Positions 6,719 to 11,407 of a DNA stretch of 11,407 nucleotides are shown in pieces. The stretch lies in NCBI GenBank assembly GCA_003535305.1, contig DOHL01000055.1, positions 1 to 11,407 of the forward strand, read 5' to 3'. A program made the position numbers and the translations under genes. The notes under the pieces are model-generated. The model saw only the letters and a program-made list of their open reading frames with translations. It was not told the DNA's origin and ran no database searches. Every line of letters starts with the position of its first letter. Position 1 is the first letter of the stretch. This DNA comes from Candidatus Acetothermia bacterium. GTDB lineage: Bacteria > Bipolaricaulota > Bipolaricaulia > UBA7950.

Positions 6719-8605
6719 ATGGTTTATGAAGCTGAACAGATAAAAGTATTGGAAGATTTAGAAGCGGTGCGATTGCGTCCGGGGATGTATATCGGGAGCA
6801 CTGGAGAAACGGGATTGATGCATCTGATCGAAGAGATCGTGGATAATAGTATCGACGAAGCTCTTGCCGGCTACTGTTCGGAGATCAAGGTGACTGTCCA
6901 TCGCGATAATTCCGTGACCGTCTCTGATAACGGCCGCGGCATGCCGGTGGGAGTTCATAAAGAATCGGGGATCAACGCTGTGGAACTGGTGCTGACCACG
7001 CTGCATGCAGGAGGCAAGTTCGGCAACGATTCGTATAAAGTCAGTGGTGGCCTCCATGGAGTAGGTGTCTCCGTTGTAAATGCCCTTTCATCCTATTTGC
7101 AGATCGAAGTATACCGGGAAGGGAAGATATATCGACAGGAATTTGCACGCGGCATTCCTAACGGTAAATTAGAAATAGCCGGTGAAACCGATACCAATGG
7201 TACTTCGATCACCTTTTTGCCTGATACAGAGATCTTCGGCAAAATCTGCTACAATTTCTCGAAGCTCGCCCATCGCCTGAAAGAGCTCGCTTATCTGAAC
7301 AGCGGGCTGACCATCTTATTAAATAACGAGATAGCCGATGTATCACGGCGATTCCAGTTTAAGGGAGGAATCGTCGCTTTTGTCAAAGATTTGGCAACAG
7401 GACGCGAACCTGTGCATCCAAAACCGATCTTGATCTCTGATGAGGCAGCAGGTATTGCAGCAGAGATCGCACTGCTCTTTACAGATGCTTACAATGAATC
7501 GATCTTCTCTTTTGTCAATAATATTAATACTGCAGAAGGGGGGACCCATCTTGTCGGATTCAAGTCGGCATTGACAAAGTTTCTTAACGATTACGGACGG
7601 GAAAAGAAGATAATCCGTAAAGACGAATCAAACCTGAAAGGAGAAGATTTCCGTGAAGGGTTGGTAGCGATTATCAATATCAAGCATCCCAATCCGGAGT
7701 TTGAGGGTCAGACAAAGACCAAGCTGGGAAACCCGGAAGTGCATGAATTTATCGCTTCTATCATCCACGAGAAACTGGCCCTTTTATTTAAGAGGAAGCC
7801 ATCGATTGCCCGCGCGATCATAGAGAAATCTCTCGCTGCGGCACGGGCTCGTATCGCCGCATCCAAGGCGCGCAAGATAGCGCGGAGAAAAGGTGTTCTC
7901 GCGTCGACGTCTTTGCCGGGGAAATTGGCCGATTGCTCTATCTCTGATCCTGCAGCGTGCGAACTTTATATCGTCGAGGGAGATTCCGCCGGCGGCAGCG
8001 CAAAACAAGGACGCGATCGGACATTTCAAGCTATCCTTCCTTTACGGGGCAAGGTCCTTAATGTAGAGAAAGCCAGCATAGCAAAGCTGTTGGACAACGA
8101 AGAACTCCAAGCGATAATAACTGCGCTCGGCACAGGAATCCGCGATCAGTTCAATATGGAAAAACTGCGCTATTATAAGACGATCATTATGAGCGATGCC
8201 GATATCGATGGGGCGCATATCAGAACTCTGCTGCTCACTTTCTTCTTCCGGTATCTGCGCGGACTGATTGAAAAAGGTCATCTTTATATCGCCAATCCTC
8301 CTCTCTATCAACTCCAGCAAGGGAAAAAGAAATCTTATTTCTATTCTGAAGAAGAATTAGAACGATTTCGTGCAGAGAATAACGGAACCTTTTCCACAAA
8401 ACGGTTCAAAGGGTTGGGAGAGATGAATCCAGCTGAGTTGTGGAAGACGACGATGGATCCGCAAGATAGAACTCTCAAACGAGTAACGATCAGAGATGCG
8501 CTGGCAGCTGATGAAATCTTCTCTACATTGATGGGCAGCAATGTCGCGTTACGTCGTGATTTCATCAAAGAGAACAGCGAGAAGATAACGAACCTGGATA
8601 TTTAA
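6719..8605 (+). CDS. gyrB: DNA gyrase subunit B (type IIA topoisomerase ATPase/Toprim subunit)
   Basis: ATPase and Toprim subunit of DNA gyrase, partner of GyrA in ATP-driven negative supercoiling. It is 628 aa, the length of GyrB proteins lacking the long insertion of E. coli GyrB. GHKL ATPase: EEIVDNSIDEA with catalytic Glu39 and Mg-binding Asn43, DNGRGMPVG (70-78), GGLHGVGVSVVNA (110-122). The transducer QTKTKLGN loop is at 331-338. Toprim has E420 in VEGDSAGGSAKQGRDR, then PLRGKVLNVEKA and DADIDG (D493, D495, D497). The C-terminal GLGEMNPAELWKTTMDP is typical. ParE is a close relative; the QFNMEKLRYYKTIIMSDADIDG region and overall length fit GyrB, but gyrA/parC context is missing. The start lacks a Shine-Dalgarno and lies 8 nt after a TATAAT. 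No terminator is visible after the stop. Its last 15 codons plus stop are duplicated at 10188-10235. Confidence 0.95.
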   Translation: MVYEAEQIKVLEDLEAVRLRPGMYIGSTGETGLMHLIEEIVDNSIDEALAGYCSEIKVTVHRDNSVTVSDNGRGMPVGVHKESGINAVELVLTTLHAGGKFGNDSYKVSGGLHGVGVSVVNALSSYLQIEVYREGKIYRQEFARGIPNGKLEIAGETDTNGTSITFLPDTEIFGKICYNFSKLAHRLKELAYLNSGLTILLNNEIADVSRRFQFKGGIVAFVKDLATGREPVHPKPILISDEAAGIAAEIALLFTDAYNESIFSFVNNINTAEGGTHLVGFKSALTKFLNDYGREKKIIRKDESNLKGEDFREGLVAIINIKHPNPEFEGQTKTKLGNPEVHEFIASIIHEKLALLFKRKPSIARAIIEKSLAAARARIAASKARKIARRKGVLASTSLPGKLADCSISDPAACELYIVEGDSAGGSAKQGRDRTFQAILPLRGKVLNVEKASIAKLLDNEELQAIITALGTGIRDQFNMEKLRYYKTIIMSDADIDGAHIRTLLLTFFFRYLRGLIEKGHLYIANPPLYQLQQGKKKSYFYSEEELERFRAENNGTFSTKRFKGLGEMNPAELWKTTMDPQDRTLKRVTIRDALAADEIFSTLMGSNVALRRDFIKENSEKITNLDI

Positions 8606-8637
8606 TTGCAACCCATAGTTTGCAAGTAATTATTTAG
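8556..8637. repeat. 82-bp direct repeat, copy 1 (native gyrB 3' end and downstream)
   Basis: Begins in codon 613 of gyrB, covers the last 15 codons, the stop and 32 bp beyond. 79 of 82 positions are identical to copy 2 at 10188-10269, without gaps. The first 50 bp (coding plus stop) are identical; the three differences (8606, 8611, 8613) are all in the non-coding tail. In this copy TTGCAA at 8606-8611 and 8620-8625 can form a 6-bp stem with an 8-nt loop. In copy 2 two of the three changes fall in that stem. Confidence 0.97.
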
Positions 8638-8916
8638 TCATCAAGGAACGAGATAAATAGTCGAGGGTTAAGTAGGCAAGAGCCGTAAACAGATATCATT
8701 ACGAGGCAGGGCTAAAAGCAAGCCCGGACCTGTATCTCTCATGTAACTCCGCATCCGCGCGCGCTGCTCGAGGCGATCGTGCTGGGGGTTAGGTTTTCCA
8801 TTTGACCATATACCTTTGCCCCTTAACTTTCACCTTTTATTTCTTTGTGTCTTAGCGAAATGGCTGCCCATAATATTTGCAATAGACACTGAAGGGAACC
8901 AGAATAAATATTGATA
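8606..8916. other. Intergenic region between gyrB and transporter
   Basis: 311 bp with no gene I can support. It holds the non-coding part of the 82-bp repeat; a small hairpin GGGCT (8709-8713)/AGCCC (8721-8725) nested in CAGG/CCTG (8707-8710, 8729-8732) with no T tract after it, so not a classical terminator; a weak attC-like segment 8741-8794 (ATGTAAC ... GTTAGGT); and a stretch TTTCTTTGTGTCTTAGCGAA (8841-8860) resembling the CTCTGTG-type intergenic repeats at 22-69 and 3203-3232. A weak transporter promoter could be TTGCAA (8877-8882), 17 bp, CAGAAT (8900-8905). Confidence 0.6.
8741..8794 (+). other. Weak attC-like site upstream of transporter
   Basis: ATGTAAC (8741-8747) and GTTAGGT (8788-8794, a perfect fit to GTTRRRY) could be the R'' and R' boxes of an integron attC in the same orientation as the better site at 10283. 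TAAC/GTTA pair, followed by short interrupted complementarity (GCA 8751-8753 with TGC 8780-8782). The length of 54 bp is just under the usual minimum. GTTAGGT is complementary at 6 of 7 positions to the R'' box AACTAAC at 10283-10289, as expected if the transporter were a cassette. The L boxes are poor, so this is a suggestion only. Confidence 0.2.
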
Positions 8917-10191
8917 ATGCATTTACATGCCATATTGACCGTTATAATATTCTTGACGACAATCGTTGCGATCGTCGCAGAACGATTTCATCGGGCAGCA
9001 GTCGTCCTCTTGGGAGCGGGACTTCTCATCCTACTGGGAGTCATAACCCAACATGAAGCTATCGCAGCTATCGACTTTAACAGTCTGGGCTTGCTATCCG
9101 GGATGATGATCTTCGCCGCGGTCATCAAGCGGACAGGACTCTTCCAGTACCTGGCTATAAAAGCAGCCAAAACAGCCAGAGGCGAACCATGGATAGTAAT
9201 GCTCTTTTCCTGCGTGGTGACAGCAATCCTGTCCTCGGTGCTGGAGAACGTAGCAACCTTACTCCTGGTTATTCCCATCACATTTATTATGGCCGAAACT
9301 CTGCGGATAAATCCGCTGCCGTTCTTACTCATTCAGACCTTTGCCGCCAATATCGGAGGGGTGTCAACGTTAATCGGTGATCCCCCCAATATGATCATCA
9401 GCAGCGCAGCTCACCTTACATTTATCGACTTTCTCATCCATTTAACGCCGGTCGTCTTAATCATCGGGGCTACTTTCCTCGTTACATTCGGGATTTTCTA
9501 TCGCCGGCGTCTTGTCAGTTTGCCGGAGCACAAAGAACAGATCATGCGCTTCGATGAACGCAAGAACATTACTGATCCTCGTCTTCTACGACACGCTGTT
9601 ATCATCCTGCTGCTCACCATCGTGGGGTTTATCGTCCATCGTCAACTGCATCTGGAACCGGCAACGATCGCTCTCAGTGGCGCGGTTTTATTGCTCCTTT
9701 TCACTGGTATTGATCTAGACGAGATTTTCATGGAAGGAGATTGGTCGATCCTCTTTTTCCTGATCGGAACCTTCATCGTCGTCGACGGACTACGCCATGT
9801 GGGATTGATCGATATGATGGCGCATGGCATCGTTGCTTTAACTGATGGAAACCCATTATTGACCACACTATTGATCCTCTGGGGAGCAGGGTTATTCTGT
9901 ATCTTCATCAATAACATTCCGTTTACCATTGCGATGGTCCCGTTGATCCAACTGATAGGAGAGATGACCGGCATCCCGATGAATCCCTTATGGTGGGCAC
10001 TTGCACTCGGAGCAGGACTAGGAGGGAATGGAAGCCCAGTAGGATCGGCAGCCAATTTGGTGATGATTTCTATTGCCAAGAAGTATGGCTACCCACTACG
10101 GTTTGGTGAATTTGCCCGTTTCGGCATCCCAGTAGTAATCGGATCTCTTCTTATCGCTTCGGCTTACCTCTACCTGCGTTATTTCATGTGA
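8917..10191 (+). CDS. ArsB/NhaD-type ion transporter (IT superfamily, CitMHS-like permease)
   Basis: 424-aa integral membrane protein of the arsenite permease/NhaD sodium-proton antiporter/citrate-type transporter group (COG1055-like). About a dozen hydrophobic segments span the whole chain from the N terminus (ILTVIIFLTTIVAIV) to the C-terminal PVVIGSLLIASAYLYL. Family signatures in each half are GGVSTLIGDPPNMIISSAA (about 146-164) and GLGGNGSPVGSAANLVM (about 366-382), the paired re-entrant substrate-binding elements. The substrate cannot be told from sequence: no arsR, arsC or other ars gene is adjacent. Start: an in-frame TAA at 8905 limits it; ATG 8917 is the first ATG, TTG 8911 is possible. 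The only purine-rich sequence (GAAGGGAA, 8891-8898) is rather far upstream. Its stop codon abuts copy 2 of the gyrB-tail repeat, and the gene lies between the two copies. Confidence 0.9.
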   Translation: MHLHAILTVIIFLTTIVAIVAERFHRAAVVLLGAGLLILLGVITQHEAIAAIDFNSLGLLSGMMIFAAVIKRTGLFQYLAIKAAKTARGEPWIVMLFSCVVTAILSSVLENVATLLLVIPITFIMAETLRINPLPFLLIQTFAANIGGVSTLIGDPPNMIISSAAHLTFIDFLIHLTPVVLIIGATFLVTFGIFYRRRLVSLPEHKEQIMRFDERKNITDPRLLRHAVIILLLTIVGFIVHRQLHLEPATIALSGAVLLLLFTGIDLDEIFMEGDWSILFFLIGTFIVVDGLRHVGLIDMMAHGIVALTDGNPLLTTLLILWGAGLFCIFINNIPFTIAMVPLIQLIGEMTGIPMNPLWWALALGAGLGGNGSPVGSAANLVMISIAKKYGYPLRFGEFARFGIPVVIGSLLIASAYLYLRYFM

Positions 10192-10269
10192 TTTCATCAA
10201 AGAGAACAGCGAGAAGATAACGAACCTGGATATTTAACTGCAGCACATAGTTTGCAAGTAATTATTTAG
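10188..10269. repeat. gyrB (fragment): 82-bp direct repeat, copy 2 (displaced gyrB 3' end)
   Basis: Second copy of 8556-8637, 79/82 identical, starting at the transporter stop codon (GTG|A...). It carries the gyrB terminal peptide DFIKENSEKITNLDI and TAA in an otherwise gene-less place, so it is a gyrB fragment, not a gene. Homology ends sharply at 10269, after which the sequence is 13 bp of unrelated DNA and then the attC-like site. The interval between the copies (8638-10187) contains only the transporter and its upstream region. Confidence 0.95.
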
Positions 10270-10282
10270 GGCTCTATTTGTT

Positions 10283-10351
10283 AACTAACAATGCGCTCCA
10301 GCGAACTGTGACTGCTGGTGCGATCCCAGTCGCTGAGCTGGGTCGTTATCT
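10283..10351 (+). other. attC: Putative integron attC recombination site (complete)
   Basis: Reads in attC order: R'' AACTAAC (10283-10289), unpaired spacer AATGC, L'' GCTCCAGCG (10295-10303), apex, L' CGCTGAGC (10331-10338), spacer TGGGTC, R' GTTATCT (10345-10351) with cleavage expected after G10345. L''/L' pair as GCTC(C)AGCG with CGCTGAGC, leaving one extrahelical C, a hallmark of attC. The stem continues with ACTG (10305-10308)/CAGT (10327-10330) after a bulged A. Total 69 bp, within the usual attC range. The R boxes deviate from the RYYYAAC/GTTRRRY consensus at a few positions, but GTTATCTGG is exactly complementary to CCAGATAAC at 10950-10958, the other end of the cassette. The left 28 bp recur at 10956. 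Confidence 0.7.
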
Positions 10352-10392
10352 GGAAAAATGTGTGAAATTCTATAGATACTTCACATTCATGG

Positions 10393-10401
10393 TGATATAA
10401 T
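10393..10401 (+). promoter_or_regulatory. Extended -10 promoter for DUF4258 gene (leaderless)
   Basis: TGATATAAT (10393-10401) is a perfect extended -10 (TGnTATAAT). Seven bases downstream is the A of the ATG at 10408, so the mRNA would start at the start codon. No Shine-Dalgarno precedes that ATG, consistent with a leaderless transcript. No good -35 is seen at the normal distance, which an extended -10 can tolerate. The cassette would thus carry its own promoter. Confidence 0.55.
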
Positions 10402-10407
10402 TCAGAT

Positions 10408-10731
10408 ATGAGTAAAACATTTGAGAGGATCAAAGAATTAGTCAAGAAGCATGAAATCAAAATTTCTGATCATGGTTATAATGAAATAGCAGAGGACGGT
10501 ATCTTTATAAAAGATATAATCGCAGATATCAATAATGGGATTATAGTTGAAGATTATCCTGAATATCCCAAAGGTCCGTGTGTTCTTGTGTTAGAGAAGG
10601 GCAGAGATACACGTCCGATCCATGTAGTGTGGGGTATTCCAAAAGGTGCGTCTTCCCCGGCTGTAGTCGTAACAGCCTATAGACCAAATGCAAATATGTG
10701 GACAGATAATTTTACAAGGAGGCGAATATGA
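10408..10731 (+). CDS. DUF4258-family protein, putative toxin-like partner
   Basis: 107 aa, small and soluble, no signal or membrane segment. It has the DUF4258 pattern: ISDHGYNEIAEDGI (19-32), VEDYPEY (47-53), GPCVLVLEKG, RPIHVVWGIP (69-78) and VVVTAYRP (86-93) followed by W98 and a basic C terminus RRRI. DUF4258 proteins are frequent in small mobile two-gene modules and resemble RelE/BrnT-like folds in their size and HxxxE plus terminal TAYRP pattern, but activity is unproven; calling it a toxin is inference. The start is fixed by the extended -10 just upstream. The end overlaps the next gene by 4 bp (ATGA), so translation is coupled. Base composition is more A/T-rich than the gyrB and murF genes, as expected for acquired DNA. 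Confidence 0.85.
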   Translation: MSKTFERIKELVKKHEIKISDHGYNEIAEDGIFIKDIIADINNGIIVEDYPEYPKGPCVLVLEKGRDTRPIHVVWGIPKGASSPAVVVTAYRPNANMWTDNFTRRRI

Positions 10732-10943
10732 CAAAGAGGTATCATACAAAACTTGTGCACGAAGGTGAATATGTCGCAGAAGTTGATGTAGAAATTCTTG
10801 ATACTGGTGATGGGTGGTCACCATATCTTTCTCTCGAAGATGCCCAAAAGTTAGATGATGTAAGAGAGGCATTGCGAGAAGGTGCCCTCCAGAGAGCAAC
10901 GAATCTCGCTCGTGTATTTAGACTTACACCAGTATCAGTATAA
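10728..10943 (+). CDS. Conserved small protein paired with DUF4258 (putative antitoxin-like)
   Basis: 71 aa, acidic overall. The start overlaps the DUF4258 stop as ATGA and has AAGGAGG 6 nt upstream inside the preceding gene, which supports it as a real, coupled gene. The peptide has an N-terminal beta-type segment (YHTKLVHEGEYVAEVDVEI), GDGWSPYLSLEDAQKLDDVREALREG in the middle and a C-terminal LARVFRLTPVSV. I recall similar short proteins with the WSPYLS..DA.KLDDVR..L motif next to DUF4258 genes but cannot name a domain. The order (toxin-like gene first) and coupling would fit a type II-like pair. Function is inferred from the partner only. The attC-like R'' box begins 6-8 nt after its stop, as in compact gene cassettes. 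Confidence 0.8.
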   Translation: MTKRYHTKLVHEGEYVAEVDVEILDTGDGWSPYLSLEDAQKLDDVREALREGALQRATNLARVFRLTPVSV

Positions 10944-10997
10944 TTAAAACCAGATAACAATGCGCTACAGCGACTGTGACCGTAGAGTAAGCAAGAG

Positions 10998-11020
10998 TAA
11001 GGGGTCAGGCCTTTATTTTC
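10998..11020. repeat. REP-like 23-bp direct repeat, copy 1
   Basis: TAAGGGGTCAGGCC then TTTATTTTC. Identical over 23 bp to 11123-11145, exactly 125 bp away. It contains the palindrome AGGCCT. GGGGTCAGGCCTTTA-type sequences flank REP-associated Y1 transposase genes in many environmental genomes (from memory). On the minus strand this copy includes the last codon and stop of the transposase relic. Confidence 0.9.
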
Positions 11021-11129
11021 GAATTCCCTTGGCTTCAGCCAGCCGATTCGTGATTACGCTGATCGTTGAGAAGTGAAGATATAGGTGGTCTCCAACTTCT
11101 TGAAGTTTGCGCAGAGTGCGAATAAGGGG
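11013..11129 (-). pseudogene. C-terminal relic of REP-associated Y1 (IS200-like) transposase
   Basis: On the minus strand, an open frame of 37 sense codons from 11126 ends at the TAA 11015-11013. It reads LIRTLRKLQEVGDHLYLHF (first 19 residues) then STISVITNRLAEAKGIRK, the helix-turn-helix tail (EVGDHLYLHFSTIS, compare the I.DYLG.HYST.S type) found at the C terminus of longer RAYT-type Y1 transposases. The HUH/Y1 catalytic domain is missing: just upstream the frame runs into the second 23-bp repeat and a TGA (11132-11130). This looks like an internal-deletion derivative, 148 bp from repeat to repeat, non-autonomous. The identification rests on the motif, stop position and flanking repeats. 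It is not a functional gene. Confidence 0.6.
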
Positions 11130-11145
11130 TCAGGCCTTTATTTTC
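11123..11145. repeat. REP-like 23-bp direct repeat, copy 2
   Basis: Exact second copy of 10998-11020. It bounds the transposase relic on its truncated (5') side. The next bases, from 11146, are those that fit the right half of the interrupted attC. Confidence 0.9.
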
Positions 11146-11246
11146 ATCGCTTATGGGGTTAGGGGTTGGCATAGTGATAGAACAGATTATTTCTGGCCGG
11201 GATAGATGAGTCCATATGACAATCGCACATAAGAGATGTCAATGCG

Positions 11247-11359
11247 GCCTAACCCCACATGAACCCGACTTGTCTTCGGCTCAGGAAAGCGGCGCGAAAA
11301 TGCAAACTTTGCTTATAATTGAAGTGTGTCGGAATGCAAATCCGGCGAGCGGGTTATGT
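11247..11359 (+). other. Long imperfect hairpin, possible attC-like site, before the last gene
   Basis: GCCTAAC (11247-11253) is a perfect RYYYAAC box and GTTATGT (11353-11359) could be its GTTRRRY partner. The stronger pairing is ACAT(G)AACCCG (11257-11267) with CGGGTTATGT (11350-11359), 10 bp with one extrahelical G. A further stem, CCGAC (11265-11269)/GTCGG (11328-11332) plus CTTC (11274-11277)/GAAG (11321-11324), overlaps it at 11265-11267, so the two are partly alternative folds. CCTAACCCCA (11248-11257) is also the exact inverse of TGGGGTTAGG at 11154-11163. 113 bp is within attC size, but spacers and L boxes are not canonical. It may instead be a structured regulatory region. Confidence 0.3.
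11314..11319 (+). promoter_or_regulatory. Candidate -10 box for the last gene
   Basis: A perfect TATAAT, 69 nt before the ATG at 11389. No convincing -35 at 16-18 bp upstream (GC-rich GGCGCG there), and TG is one base out of place for an extended -10. Transcription from here would give a leader of about 63 nt containing GTCGGAATGCAAATCCGG and the strong Shine-Dalgarno. Confidence 0.35.
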
Positions 11360-11388
11360 CATCGCTATCTTTAAAGGGAGGAATCAAA

Positions 11389-11407
11389 ATGAGAGCGCCG
11401 AGCAAGC
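11389..11407 (+). CDS. Start of an unidentified gene, cut by window end
   Basis: ATG at 11389 with AGGGAGGA (11375-11382) 6 nt upstream, the best Shine-Dalgarno in the right part of the window. Only six codons (MRAPSK) are present, so no function can be given. If 11353-11359 is an R' box, this gene would begin about 35 bp into a new cassette. Confidence 0.5.

Larger units (their letters stand above)
10952..11164 (+). other. attC: Putative attC site interrupted at its apex by a RAYT relic
   Basis: Left half: R'' AGATAAC (10952-10958), then AATGCGC and L'' TACAGCGA (10966-10973); 10956-10982 is a near-copy of 10287-10314 in the complete site (one substitution, one missing base, then one more substitution). 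Right half, after the transposase relic: L' TCGCTTA (11147-11153), TGGG, R' GTTAGGG (11158-11164). L''/L' pair as TA(C)AGCGA with TCGCTTA, again with one extrahelical C at the same place as in the intact site. Subtracting the 148-bp relic (10998-11145) from 213 bp leaves 65 bp, close to the 69 bp of the complete attC. The right half on its own is short and less certain than the left half. Confidence 0.5.

Noticed and set aside
8707..8732. Hairpin after gyrB as intrinsic terminator
   Set aside because: The stem is only 5 bp, the loop 7 nt, it lies 100 nt after the stop, and no T tract follows.
11155..11169. GGGGTTAGGGGTTGG as G-quadruplex or telomere-like repeat
   Set aside because: Only two G4 runs and one GG are present, so no complete quadruplex motif. 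The arrangement is better explained as an R' box plus inverted repeat.
1..11407. CRISPR array, tRNA, rRNA or phage genes
   Set aside because: No regularly spaced repeats, no T-loop GGTTCGAATCC-like sequence with a cloverleaf, no rRNA-like sequence, and no phage structural or integrase gene was seen on either strand.

Overview
The window comes from a bacterial chromosome of roughly even base composition, probably from an uncultivated, environmental, peptidoglycan-making lineage. I cannot name the phylum from sequence alone. The left 8.6 kb is ordinary core and housekeeping DNA. The right 2.8 kb (about 8606 to the end) is accessory DNA with clear signs of recombination.

Left block, minus strand: from an extended -10 promoter near 6609-6638 run a secreted or membrane-anchored SpoIVB-type (S55) protease-like protein, MurF (the last cytoplasmic ligase of peptidoglycan precursor synthesis), a doubtful small ORF, and a UvrD/PcrA-type helicase fused to a C-terminal PD-(D/E)XK nuclease with an apparent iron-sulfur cysteine set. 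Spacing is tight (14 nt between the first two genes), so this looks like one operon. The S55 promoter and the gyrB promoter are divergent and share the 6537-6718 intergenic region. The gyrB promoter (TTGCAT, 17 bp, TATAAT) sits so close to its ATG that the mRNA is probably nearly leaderless.

Middle: gyrB (complete, 628 aa) is followed by a 300-bp non-coding stretch and a 12-TM-type ion transporter of the ArsB/NhaD (IT) superfamily. An 82-bp segment made of the last 15 codons of gyrB, its stop codon and 32 bp of downstream DNA is repeated (79/82 identical) immediately after the transporter, so the transporter unit is bracketed by direct copies 1632 bp apart.

Right end: a two-gene, translationally coupled DUF4258/partner pair (putative toxin-antitoxin-like module) is bounded by what I read as integron attC recombination sites. 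The upstream site (10283-10351) has all the expected parts, and the 9 bp at the start of the cassette (GTTATCTGG) are exactly complementary to the 9 bp at its end (CCAGATAAC). The downstream attC appears to be split by a 148-bp relic of a REP-associated Y1 (IS200-like) transposase flanked by 23-bp direct repeats. Removing the relic leaves an attC of 65 bp, close to the 69 bp of the intact one. Further weaker attC-like or hairpin structures lie at 8741-8794 and 11247-11359, all in the same orientation. No integrase gene is visible, so the region would be a CALIN-like cassette cluster (attC sites without an integron integrase) or the distal part of an array next to gyrB. A new gene with a strong Shine-Dalgarno begins at 11389 and runs off the window.
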